Part shown: positions 39,781 through 50,621 of the stretch, piece by piece | Numbering within the stretch: position 1 is the stretch's first letter | How the letters are laid out: each line of letters opens with the position of its first letter | Origin: Apophysomyces variabilis | Lineage: Eukaryota > Mucoromycota > Mucoromycetes > Mucorales > Mucoraceae | DNA length: 64,000 nucleotides | Direction of reading: 5' to 3' | NCBI GenBank assembly: GCA_002749535.1 | Contig: MZZL01000376.1 | Span: 310,001 to 374,000 of the forward strand | Made by a program: the position numbers and the translations under genes | Notes under the pieces: generated by a model | What the model was told of the DNA's origin: nothing | Databases searched by the model: none | Seen by the model: only the letters and a program-made list of their open reading frames with translations

Positions 39781-41601
39781 ATGGCACACCCGTTTTCTCT
39801 TTTGCCTAATTGCTCAGATCCAATCGAGCTACCAAAATTCCTTCAGCCCACCATAGAAGAAAATATTTCTCTTTGTGATTGGACTCGTACAGCTATCATC
39901 GCCCTTCGTGTATATTTCGGCTTCAGTATCTTTAATTTCATCTATGTCGTCGGCACTACCCTCGCTTACGTTTATTGTGTCGTCTCGGCTCAACGTTACC
40001 GTCACACCAGCGTCGACATGTCAGCTGCGCCGATAGACCATACCCAGGAAGAAGTCGCACGAACACGACGACGAGACTCCTTACGCAAACGTAGTTTATT
40101 CGGTCCATGTCTTGGCGCATTCGGACATCTTATCTTCAGCAGTGGCATCTTCGTCTATGAATCCTTCTTCGGCCTCGTCACTTGCGACATTCTCCTCTGG
40201 TGTACCCTCATCGGATTCTACACTTGGATGTTCGCCCTATGCTGGCGAGCCTACAGACTGCATTTCCTCATTAGAGTCCACGACTTACGACAACGCTTTC
40301 TACGCTTAAGTGGAGAAGAACAAGTCCAACGTCAAACCGATAAGGAATACCAATGGTTCATTAAAAACAAAGATTTCAAGGCTATCAGAACACGTCGACC
40401 GCTACTTTACTATCTTGGAAGCGTCGGCATCATCAGCGCTATCTGTGCTGTGTCTGAACATATCAGTGTCGCAAAAAGTGGCAATCAATGTCAGTTTGCT
40501 TGGGGCAGTTATCTCATGATGGGCTACGTCGCCCTTTTCTTTGTTCTTGTCGCACCTACCTTGGTCTGGTATCTGCGGGGAAATCAGGATGCCCACGGTA
40601 TCAGAAACGAGATCATGATTGATGTTGCCGTCGGTGTGCCCTGTTTTATTCTTTATGTTATCTGGATCGGCGTCTTTCGTGCTCATGGTCTTGCAGGTGC
40701 AAACCAAACCGTGCGAATGGTTTTCCCTGGTGCCAACTGGATATTGATTATGACCTCCGTCGGTCATATCGTTTCGATCGTCATTCCGCTCTTCAAGTAT
40801 TTGCGTCAAAAACCCGGCTTTGCGGTGTTTCGATCACGCGAGGCATCATTTCCCCTGGCTGACACGACAGATGCCCAGCCTGGCGCGACACAAGAAGATT
40901 ATCCTTTGGAACTGACGACCGATTCGCTGAATCGGGTATTCTCCGATCCAAAGATGATGCGTGTTCTACGAGAATGGGCAATTAAAGATTTCAGCGTGGA
41001 AAACGTGCTGTTTTACGAACGTTACCTCCGACTGGTTGGCTCCGTCCAGAAGAAAACGGCATCGTTACATCCCGTGGACAAGCTTTTGACAACCCCGATT
41101 GGACCTGATTTATTACCTGAATTTGCTGACTTTTACGCGACCTTCATTTGTGACAACGCGCCATTGCAAGTGAATATCACCTACAAAGCCCGCCGAAGGA
41201 TTGACAACCTGCTGGGTAATGGTCAGGCGATGTACAATGTGCATCGTCCCAGCTGGAGAAATGCCATGTCCTCTATCCTCTCCGCAGCAACCCGCTTTTC
41301 TCCTGGTCCTTCCCCACAATCCAATGTTGTTCAGCGGGAAGAAGATACAGAATACTTCTTCATGGAAGAACAGAAACACAAGCAAAGTGACTACCGGCTG
41401 CCTCCCGCCTCGCCTTCACCCTCCAGTACGACTTCAGTAATTCCTATGGACCGAGAGAGTAACAGGACCATGGCCCAAGACAGCACAAGCGAATTACGTC
41501 AAGTAATCACCCTAGAAATATTCGAAGAAGCCCGACAAGAAGTCTTCTGGAACATCTTTTCAGGTCTTTTCCCAAGACTTGTGGATGCATATAAATCATA
41601 A
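39781..41601 (+). CDS. seven-transmembrane protein with C-terminal RGS domain
   Basis: This is a receptor-like membrane protein fused to a regulator of G-protein signalling, an arrangement known from plant RGS1 and some fungi. RGS domains speed GTP hydrolysis by G-alpha. The gene is a single exon of 606 residues, unusual among its intron-rich neighbours. Seven hydrophobic segments are visible, roughly at residues 40-65, 108-130, 132-155, 215-232, 240-266, 280-300 and 315-335. The RGS box begins LNRVFSDPKMMRVLREWA, with FSVENVLFYERYLRLVG and LPEFADFYATFICDNAP. It is interrupted by about 85 low-complexity residues and ends LEIFEEARQEVFWNIFSGLF. The ATG at 39781 follows a C/T-rich leader. Location is inferred to be the plasma or internal membrane. 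The ligand, if any, is unknown. Confidence 0.88.
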   Translation: MAHPFSLLPNCSDPIELPKFLQPTIEENISLCDWTRTAIIALRVYFGFSIFNFIYVVGTTLAYVYCVVSAQRYRHTSVDMSAAPIDHTQEEVARTRRRDSLRKRSLFGPCLGAFGHLIFSSGIFVYESFFGLVTCDILLWCTLIGFYTWMFALCWRAYRLHFLIRVHDLRQRFLRLSGEEQVQRQTDKEYQWFIKNKDFKAIRTRRPLLYYLGSVGIISAICAVSEHISVAKSGNQCQFAWGSYLMMGYVALFFVLVAPTLVWYLRGNQDAHGIRNEIMIDVAVGVPCFILYVIWIGVFRAHGLAGANQTVRMVFPGANWILIMTSVGHIVSIVIPLFKYLRQKPGFAVFRSREASFPLADTTDAQPGATQEDYPLELTTDSLNRVFSDPKMMRVLREWAIKDFSVENVLFYERYLRLVGSVQKKTASLHPVDKLLTTPIGPDLLPEFADFYATFICDNAPLQVNITYKARRRIDNLLGNGQAMYNVHRPSWRNAMSSILSAATRFSPGPSPQSNVVQREEDTEYFFMEEQKHKQSDYRLPPASPSPSSTTSVIPMDRESNRTMAQDSTSELRQVITLEIFEEARQEVFWNIFSGLFPRLVDAYKS

Positions 41602-42423
41602 GTTGAAACAATTGTTAATTTATCATACCATTTACAAAACCAAAAAATCACAAAACCCTTATACGATAATAGATTTCTTATTTTTGTTTTTTTTTCTTTG
41701 CTTCTTAGTTTTCTTCTTTTAATCATGTACTTTTTCTCGTAGAATACTTCCTTATGTATTTATATGTGATATATTTCCAGAAAGAAATGCAAATACAAAG
41801 TTTTTCATTTATTCGTGATAATAACAGACAATAAAATGTAACAGAAATACTTTATCTTTTCATCAGGAGAATGAAAAATATCATCCTATTAGATTCTACA
41901 AGATCTCAATGGGCAAATGGCGATAATAGGAAGCGTACCTACGTATCGTGCATTGCGTTGCAAATCATGCCATATCCATGGTTTTTGATTAAATAGCATA
42001 TAAATGGAATGTGTCACAATGCTAAAACGTGCTATTCCATCAATGGAATTTTGTCATATTTTTTTCTTAGTTATATCTCTTGCAGAAACTCTTGACATTC
42101 AAAAATCTCAAAATGTCGGAACACAATAGCACTTGGCTGACCTACATTTGATGAGTCCTAAAGGTATGAATCCATTGTGTTCTTATATCATGGCTAGGCA
42201 AAGCATCTGTAAGGTCATTGTGCGCCGACCCATGAAGAACAATATCGAAAGGGCGGGAAAGGGGCTAGTTCTGTAAGCAATGTACATAATCATGTATTTT
42301 GCCAAATACGTATTGACACGGAAAAAAGAACTACGCATGTCTTCTGAAAAGGAAAGCTTATCTCGCAAAAGACCAGAAAAGAACATAAGATACCCTGAAT
42401 ACGGCTTCGTTATGAAAGCTCTG

Positions 42424-42440
42424 CTACTACTACTACTACT
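42424..42440. repeat. (CTA)n trinucleotide microsatellite
   Basis: Six tandem CTA units, the last incomplete. It lies outside any recognised gene. Confidence 0.8.
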
Positions 42441-42691
42441 GAAGGTCTACAGGTCACAGTAAACCATGCATTATATGAAGTCAGTTCGCATGCCATCTTT
42501 AAGCCAGCGGGGCAGCGACAATGGCTCAGCTACTTACGAAACAAGCCGACGATATAAAAGTTCAATTTGGACTATCTCTTTTTGCTGTAAACTAACTGAA
42601 TTTCTTACTAAGCAATTGCTTTACTGGGTAATGATAAGAACAACTGCATGGAGTATGCTTAGATGGCTGGGGGCCGAGTCATTGATGTAAG

Positions 42692-43290
42692 TGCCTCACA
42701 TTTTGATGAGGGCCTTCCTGTTCAATGTCTTGTATAAGTAATCGAGCAGTCTACAAGTCATGATACTAGCCTTACTCGATGAAGAAAAATAAACATAATC
42801 CTTGAAAAAGAAGGATGACGAACAAATAGTATACTTACAATGTACCTTTTCGCTGCATATATCGAGGTACGATTCTGAAGAAGAACGGCTTGAAAAGTAA
42901 TCTTTATGTAAGGAATACCTGTCCTTTCTCATCCGTGGAGCTGTTACACACATCCACATTAGTAGCGCAGGGCTGAGAAACGTGCAGCTTCGTTTGAGCC
43001 ATTGGCCGTTCCTTGACATTTGCCCACCAATGTCTTTAACCTCACCCTTCAGTTGCTATTGCTTCCTCGGATGTTGGGATGCCCAATGTTACGATTTTAG
43101 GCGGCTTTTACTAGACTTGCATGTCTGGTGTGATAAATCACTTATAGGATGAAGAGCAGCCATAGGGAAGCGCATCTCCTAGCGACCTAGTCGATCATTT
43201 AGGACGCCCTGTACCTTGTCACACAGTGTTACTCTTATTGATGCATTCTCATATATTTTGTTGTTCTCCATTTGCTTTCGCCTTCCTTTC
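42692..43290 (-). CDS. possible small unrecognised multi-exon gene
   Basis: No family is recognised. On the minus strand several short coding-like pieces lie in order with plausible splice signals. A start-like piece MENNKIYENASIRVTLCDK lies near 43200-43280, with a donor at GTACAG. KIVTLGIPTSEEAIATEG follows (about 43050-43110, donor GTGAGG). A piece at about 42920-43010 is open in two frames, one of them KLHVSQPCATNVDVC with an end at a GTATTC donor. Next comes a piece ending near a GTAAGTATAC donor (about 42838). The last piece is open to a stop near 42692 and includes ARLLIQDIEQEGPHQNVRHL. Phases do not all agree, so this may be a gene, a pseudogene or chance. Confidence 0.25.
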
Positions 43291-43525
43291 CCAAAGATAA
43301 GGGAGCAACTGAGAATATCCTTATTTTTATTTTATTAGAAAGATATTCGGCATAAACACCTTGCTTGATATCGGAACAAAGATGTATATACATGGCTTCA
43401 ACTTGCTCCTTGTTATTCACTAAGGTACGACACTTTTACTGCATAGTCAAGAAGACTTTCCATAAGCGTAGATTGAAAAATCCAAAACGGAGAGTCTGCT
43501 CATGTAAGGTTTCTTGCTATAATAA

Positions 43526-44304
43526 CTAATAGCTCTTGTCTGCAATGGGATTTGCATGAATCGTGACGCTTTGTATGCGAACGTCTTGAATTGGCCGATT
43601 TTTCTCATCCACAGGGACCTTTTCGATCATATCTAAAGTTGTATCTGCGCCATCGATTACCCTGAACGGATCGTGCCCATCAGCCACTCACTGCGTTTAA
43701 AACATATACAACTTACTTTCCAAACACAGTATATTTTGTATCAAGATGTGGGTGTTTTGCATAAGTGATGAAAAATTGGGATCCATTGGTATTTGGTCCT
43801 GAGTTTGCCATAGACACAATGCCTCGCGCATTATGCTACATGTTGCCCACAGAAAAAGAATATGTTAGATTGGTTATAAGCTTCGTCATAATTGTTGATG
43901 TAACCTTCAATGTGGACCTGATCTCGTCATTGAACTTTCTTCCCCAAATTGAGTTTCCTCCCTTGCCTGTACCAGTTGGATCACCTGTCTGAAATAATAT
44001 TCGTCATGAACGCCTTCCTGTTGCGTTTCCCCTTACCTGAACCATGAAGCCTTTGATATTTCTATGGAACAAATTGTTGTTGTAGTATCCGCTTGCACAA
44101 AGTGCAAGAAAGTTCTACACGTACAAAGCCGTCAGTGGAAATATGGTTGGATAGATCGTCCACGGACTTCGGCGGTCTTTGGTACTGCTTCGCAAAAGAC
44201 CTCGATTTTCAAATCACCAAGATCAGTGTGTAAAGTAACTGACTGAAAAGTTTTCAAAACTTCGTCAATATAATCGCGTTGCTTTGTGAATCTGTCTTTA
44301 CCAT
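43526..44304 (-). CDS. cyclophilin-type peptidyl-prolyl isomerase (PPIL3-like)
   Basis: This enzyme isomerises proline peptide bonds and is probably a spliceosome-associated cyclophilin. The start codon (44302-44304) forms almost the whole first exon: ATG directly followed by a donor, then joined to [18 protein letters not shown]. Exons then give [20 protein letters not shown] with [24 protein letters not shown] and [20 protein letters not shown] with [16 protein letters not shown]. Active-site residues are present: FHR with Arg, FMVQ, and QFFIT. The protein starts directly at the cyclophilin fold without targeting peptide and lacks the divergent-loop insert. It is about 160-170 residues long, which fits the short nuclear PPIL3 group. 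It ends [13 protein letters not shown], with the stop at 43526. Confidence 0.9.
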
Positions 44305-44431
44305 GTCACAGCTGTAGAGGATGATGAAAGGGGGGAAAAAAGAACAATTGTGTGACGGTTCAGAATAACGCGAAGCGGTTAAAGAAAGGAAAAAAAAAGA
44401 GATCTGCCTTTACCATAATCACTTCTGCATC

Positions 44432-46247
44432 ATGAGCGTCCTTATGCCTCCTGTCCGACGAGGCATGACAGTTTTAAACCGGGATGCCTTTAAAGCAACC
44501 TATGAGACACTTGGCGTACGTGTTCCCGCAAAGAAAGTTGGACTATTCATGAAGAACATGTCACGGTACGCATTAAACTGAAGACAGAACAAACGCTTCA
44601 TTCCATATATGCTACGCGCAGAGAGCTACTGAATCAGCCAAGACTAAGGAACGTCACGAAAGATCCTCAATCAAACGAGACAAAACTTGTTCTACTCAGA
44701 CCCGATCTAAAGCAAGAAGGTTGGTTTAACCGATCCGCTGAGCTATTCGCTGACACGTCCATAAGATTTGGAAAAACTACCGGACGCAATGAAGCTTATA
44801 GAGACAGAAGGTCTCGGGATTGTGCAGCATAATTTTGAGCTTGGATATGATTATTGGACAGCAGGTAAGATTAACAACAAGAATTAAGCTTAACAGAGAC
44901 CATTTATCCCGTCAATTAGACCAGATACTACATGCTGTGATGCCCGAAAATGCAACAGACATCCCGTCTTCATTCACACAGATCGGTCACATAGGTAGGC
45001 TAAAAAGAACCATTAACTTTCTGTGCTAATCCTATGCCTTACAGCACACATGAATTTGCGCGAGGAGTATTACCCTTGGAAACAATTGATCGGCGAAGTT
45101 ATTCTTGACGTAAAATATCACGAAATCAAAATACATTGGACTGAGCCTGTTTCCAGAAAAACAAGAACATTACAACTGTTGTAAACAAGACAAGTAATAT
45201 CGACACCACTTTCCGTTTTTTCCAGATGGAAGTTTTGGCTGGTGACAATAATATGATTGCAGAAGTGGTATGATGTTGGAATTGTTTCCTTTTCCCATTT
45301 ATGGCTTACACATCCCGGAAATAGAAAGAAAGCGGATGTCGCTTCAAGTTCGATTTCTCCAAAGTCTACTGGAATTCTCGATTGCATACGGAACACGATC
45401 GTTTGGTGCAGCAGTTTCGTCCTGGCGAATACATATGTAAGCTTCTTGATTTTCAGACTATGAGAAGGAGGGAGGCTGACGGCTCGAAAAGGCGACGTCT
45501 TTGCAGGTGTTGGCCCTTTTGCTCTTCCTGCTGCGAAGAAAGGATCCATTGTGTATGCCAACGATTTGAATCCATCTTCATTCGAATGGATGAATCAGAA
45601 TATTAAAGCGAATAAGGTATATAAGACTAGATTATGGGGTACCTAATGGCTAAAACAAGATAGATTACAGAGGGTATTTATACCTATAACTTAGATGGAC
45701 GAGAATTCATTCGAAAGGCCGTACGCGATTTGCAGGCTACTTCACAGCAGTGGAAGACATTTGATCATTTTGTGATGAATTTACCAGCCACCGCTATCGA
45801 GTTTCTTGACACATTCCATGGGTTGTACACCGAGCAAAAGCAGCTATTTGCTTCGACGGCATCAGCCAAACTCCCAACCATTCATTGTCATTGTTTCACG
45901 AAGAGTCCCAGTCCAAAGCAAGATATCTTGGAGGTAATACCATGTGATGTGCGGTAAATATTCTAATGTACGTCTGTCTTAGCGTGTTCAACAAGCTTTG
46001 GGTGCTTCCGTTGATAATGAAAAAACAAAGCTGCATCTGGTACGTAACGTAGCCCCAAAGAAAGACATGTATTGTATTTCCTTTCCTCTCAGTCCTGAAG
46101 TGGCGTTTGCTCTGCCAAGGTAAAGGTGAATAAGTAGAATGACGTTATTTATTTGTTTTCTCTAGAGAAAAACGTAAACGAGAGGATGATGAGTTATCGG
46201 GGAATCAAACACCAAAGACGCCAAAAACGAATGATGATGTCCAATAA
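44432..46247 (+). CDS. TRM5: tRNA (guanine37-N1)-methyltransferase Trm5
   Basis: Trm5 adds the m1G37 base next to the anticodon, which prevents frameshifting. In yeast it works in the cytosol, nucleus and mitochondria. The ATG at 44432 begins [20 protein letters not shown]. Exons then carry [38 protein letters not shown] with GYDYW, and IGHI followed by [20 protein letters not shown]. The SAM-binding part gives the EHDRLVQQF and RPGEYI segments, then [17 protein letters not shown] and [18 protein letters not shown]. The [13 protein letters not shown] motif includes the catalytic Asn-Leu-Pro region. The end is basic ([11 protein letters not shown]), then [12 protein letters not shown]. About nine exons are separated by short introns. 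Its stop lies only 15 bases from the stop of the next, convergent gene. Confidence 0.94.
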
Positions 46248-46262
46248 AGAAACGCAAAATCA

Positions 46263-47099
46263 TTATTTTCTTTTCCAAACGCCAATTTTCTCACGGCCAA
46301 TGCGAGGCTTATGACCTTCGGCATCCGCAAGGTACATAAGTTCAAAGTTTGGGGACAATAAGTCCCGGTACCTATAACAGGTGAAGGTGTCAAATACTAT
46401 ACGGTTTGAAACGTATAAACCTACAGTTGCTCACTGACGGCAAAGGGAGGTCCACCTTCGTGATCATCCAATGGATACATTAATGTGACCAAGATGCCAC
46501 CAGTTTGAATAATTTCGGCATAGCGTGCAGCCCAATCTGGTCTCAGCTCCGGAGGCATAGCACAAAGAAAGCTAATACGCTGTTTGATTAGCACTCATAC
46601 ATATTGATGAAGCGCAGACCTACGTATAATCATAAGCAAGGCTATATCCGCCTTCTGGATAGGCGAAATTGTAAAAGTCACCCAGGACAAACTCATAGTT
46701 CTTGCTTGCGGCATCGGGATGATTCTATTATGTATTGTCTCTGTGTGTCAGCTACAGAGAATTGCGGCGCGTGAGAGAGCAACTTTTTTACCTTGCGACA
46801 AAGGTCAATGCAAGTGGGGCTCAAATCCATGCCTGTCATTTTTCTGTCTTTGGTCGCCAACAGTTCGACGTCGTAACCTAAACAACCGATATTGGTTTCG
46901 TATCTTCTATTTCACCTAGGACATACGTCCTTCAAGGTTACTGACCTAAACCGCAACCAGGAACAAGACCATGACCTTTCTCAGGCAGCAAATGGCGGGT
47001 CGCCTCATCACGAACTAGCTTCACCAGGGCTGGACTGCTCTCGCCAGCATCCCAACCGGTTTCGCCTTTCACCCAGCGTTGTTCCCAATCAATTGCCAT
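46263..47099 (-). CDS. thiol methyltransferase-like class I SAM methyltransferase (TPMT superfamily)
   Basis: The protein resembles fungal and plant thiol/halide methyltransferases, which methylate sulfide, thiols or halides and may detoxify them. The start codon is 47097-47099. Exon 1 gives MAIDWEQRWVKGETGWDAGE, the WEQRW N-terminal motif of the family, and ends in VPGCGLG, the SAM-binding glycine loop. Then come YDVELLATKDRKMTGMDLSP, the acidic ribose-binding loop region, and KNYEFVLGDFYNFAYPEGGY. LCAMPPELRPDWAARYAEII follows with GGILVTLMYPLDDHEGGPPF. The last exon starts at TATAG/G and reads YRDLLSPNFELMYLADAEG, with the stop at 46263. The real substrate is unknown. Confidence 0.85.
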
Positions 47100-50000
47100 G
47101 ATATGTTTTTAAGTGAAGAAAGTAGAAAAGAAAATACGTTATTTTGTAAGGCAAATCAGCATCCTGAAGGTGCCAGCCTTATATGCGTTCGATGCTTTGA
47201 AGGTGATTGGCTAGTTTATTCCGCTATGTGACTGTTACCTAAATCTGTCACTTGGAAGCAAAATTGCCGCAGCTGGATCAATAGAAGGAGCAAGAACCCC
47301 CATTGCTGGGATATGGCGCTATGCTATGACTTGATGCTTGTGGCTGATTTCAGGCATCAATACATTAATTTTATGTGCTTATAGAGTTAATAATTTATCG
47401 GCTAAATCTCGGTCTTTTTCATCACCGAGTACCTCGGGGAGTAATTTTTCCTTTCGCCGCAAAAATTTCTAGGAAGATCAATGCTGCCATTGGTTGCAGA
47501 TCAGATTGACGGCGGTTGCTCTTTCCATGGTCCTGGTCTGGGACGTAATGGCTTCAGAAATCACTTAGATCAGGATAAATGCCTTCTATTTATGGCTTAA
47601 GACAATCAAAAAAAAAAAGGCATAAGGCTTGGAAAACGTTGTCTGACTTGTCAATGTCTATTCAGCTTTACGACAACTACATTAGCTGTGATTCTGGGAA
47701 ATTTTACTGTCAGACGAATGCATTGGTACTACACAAATTATCTGACTCAGGGAGAATGAGGACTTACAGGTAGACAATTCCTGCCAACTTCGTTCCTTTC
47801 TCGATTCGCTGGTATAAATTGTCATTTAGTGCGATCTAGGGCACATGCACGAAAGGAAGGATGGGACTTCGATAAATCTCGCAAGATGGAATGTACTGTA
47901 GTACGACCAAAACTTTAGTCTCTATCCCACTTTCCTTATTCTTGATAGAAATTTCTAAGGAACTGATCAATTTGCTCAGAGCTATTCACTCTATGTCACC
48001 TATTGTGCGGCTGTAAGGCTATAGATCAGTTAATGGAGCCTTTTCCCATAACCAGAAACATAGTATATGGCTTCGCAATTTTAACACATAGAGAAATCTA
48101 GCAGGATCACTTAATCATGGTTTACCTTATAATGCTGCTTTTCTCTTTGTCGTCGTTGACAGTAAGAACGCAAACTCCATCTTCCATAAAATATATTGGC
48201 AGCAACAAATGTTCCATAGCTGTCACCAATACAATAATGGATGTTGGCAGTATAAAAGCAATAGGCATGTTCATATGACATGTTCCATAGGAGAATTCAA
48301 TCCACTTCTTGCAGTAGCAATGTATAATAGTATTTGTATTATATCCGCAAGCGATCAACATTATACAAAATGCAGATCAGTCATGATCGGCGGTCTAAAT
48401 TTTGTTACTGGTAGAGATATATTAAGAGCCTAGTTCTAGCTCAGAATAAAGCATATGCCAAAAATTCCTAGTAGTCTACTATTTTCTTATTTCTGACATC
48501 TTTATGACCGTTGCATAAATCGCGAACACTAGAAAATCTTGATTAACTGGCCGAATCAAGGTCTATGTCCTATAACAGGAATATCACAATTATGTACTAT
48601 CATTATACTTGTGCAGCAAAAAAAAAAAAGGAATCAAATGCCATCTTATCAATGGAGAGATGCGCCAGGATATGATGTGTTGTGTTGACGCATTAGCAGA
48701 TAGTAGGAAATTATTGTCGACCGATGGGAGAAAAAGAAAGCTGTTACTTAAATCTAGAATTATCGGTTGGATAAGTAGAGCTGTGGTTTGATTATCCTGC
48801 CATATCAATAGAGGGATGACCTCACATTGGCAGTATGGCCGAACTGGGATGAATAAATTCATCGCATTCGTCGTTCTTACGGTCGGCATTTCAATTTTCC
48901 AGCAAAACATAGTTAACACATCCATTTCATCCAACATGAATAAAAGGATGACTCTTGGAATACAGTCCTGAGCATTATTGTAATGGTAATAACGGCAAAA
49001 ATCAAAACTCTGGAACTGGCAAAAAAAAACGGACTTTTGCTCCAAGATGGTTAAATTCTTTTCTGCTTTAACACTGGCCGCCGATTACTGGTTCCATTTC
49101 TCCATTCTCTGGCAGCTGCGGAGCATGCGCCAGCCGTCCTAACTTTAGGATGTCTGTAGGTAATGAAGACAAACATCAATGTGTTGCTTATGCTAACCCT
49201 GAATGCATTGTCACGCTGCCAAGATGTACCTTGGTTTTATCGGAGATCAAATTGACATAAAGTACAATATGATCTTCTGCGATAATCAATATTCCTTCAG
49301 AGTATGTTTACTTCATTGCCAACACATAATATGTCTTTCTATGAACGCAAGTATTAATTGCAGAAGTGATCAACAGAGTTTTTAAACAATCGTATGGAGA
49401 AAGCTTTACGTTTTTTCTGAGAATGCCAATGCTGCCTTTATTCTGTCAGGCACTGTATGCGTGGTATGAATTAAATTATTCAAGTCAGCCCTACATTGTA
49501 TTGGAATTGCAGGGTAAGCAATAGAGTTTAACCTTATTGCAGATTAAGCGTTTTGCCTCGTGCTCTATGACGAAGATTACTACAGGCCAACCTGGAAGAA
49601 TCGATGCAAGATTTGATAGGTCGTCCCTGACGTTTTCCCCTCAGTACACTGCCCCGTTATCTTACTAGCGTGTATACCATGTTAAAGGAAGACTTACACT
49701 TGATTATTTTCATTGGGCAATACCAAAGCAAACGGCATTGGCGAGGTCCTAACATGAGTATTCAGTATATTAAAAGCTGTCTGTTGAAGCACGGCCACGT
49801 GGTCCGCAACGAGGTCTAATTCGGGTCAAAAAAGATGATAAGAGGTTGATCAAGTGGGGAGAGTGAAGGTAAAAGTTACTTTAGTCAACCGAACTTGTTA
49901 TTAAAATCCGAATTGAATTTCTAAGGTTATGGTCTGATTTTTTTTAGTTTCAATTTCTGACCCGGTAGTGTTTGGTATCGGATCAGGAAGAGATAGTTAA

Positions 50001-50150
50001 GGACATTGGGTGCTATATGATTATTGCCGATCTTAGTCATTCTATTTAAGCCGGCGCCAACATAGTCTGATTGAGACAACAGCAAGGCGGTGAGGAGAAA
50101 AGGTTTAGAAAAGGGGGAACTGTATATATGTTTGTATGTGGAGGGAATTT
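47100..50150. other. 3 kb gene-poor region
   Basis: No gene could be supported. AT-rich sequence with scattered homopolymers and short open frames; the longest (151 codons, minus strand, 48590-49045) is rich in Phe, Leu, Ile and Ser and has no domain. A region that accumulates decayed elements is possible, but no transposase or reverse-transcriptase motif was seen. Confidence 0.45.
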
Positions 50151-50620
50151 GAGGGGTGGAGAGGAAAAGATAGAAAGAGAGATAGAAGTTTAGACGGAAC
50201 GATGCAATTGAGTAAAGAAGAGAGATACACATAGAAAGACAGAGAAAGACAGAGAGAAAGAGAAAGCGAGGGAGTGAGAAGGGTATATATGTTCTCTATA
50301 GAGAGAAAGAGAGACAGAAGCACGGACGATGAATCCGATTGCTCCTTGGCTTAGATAACAGTAACCTGTTCACGCTGCCTCTCCCTTCAAGTGGCGACAA
50401 AAGATTTCCCTGTTCATTCAAACCTTACCCAAAAAATAAGATCACGTTTTCTCTCTTTTTTTTTATTTATTTCTTCTCTCTCTCTCTCTCTTTCTTTCTT
50501 CTTCTTCTTTTCTATCTCTCTCCCTCCCTCTTCTCTCTCTTCCTCTTTCTAACTTATTCCGCTCTCTAATATTAATATATCTCTCCCTTTTTATTCTGAC
50601 ATCTTGTTCTATCTTCTTAA
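50150..50620. repeat. purine-rich block followed by pyrimidine-rich block before a gene
   Basis: Bases about 50150-50325 are dominated by GA/AGAG units on the plus strand. Bases about 50440-50620 are dominated by CT/TCTC units. The second block is the probable leader or promoter of the Zn2Cys6 gene. As the two blocks are near-complementary in composition they could pair as an imperfect inverted repeat. Confidence 0.6.
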
Positions 50621-50621
50621 T

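Larger units (their letters stand above)
41602..43525. other. 1.9 kb intergenic region with a possible hidden small gene
   Basis: The left half (41602-42690) shows only AT-rich DNA and a short (CTA)n repeat at 42424-42440. The right half (about 42690-43420) contains coding-like pieces on the minus strand, described separately. Confidence 0.4.

Noticed and set aside
48590..49045. A 151-codon minus-strand open frame.
   Set aside because: Its residue content (many Phe, Ile, Leu, Ser) is that of random AT-rich DNA; no domain and no splice partners.
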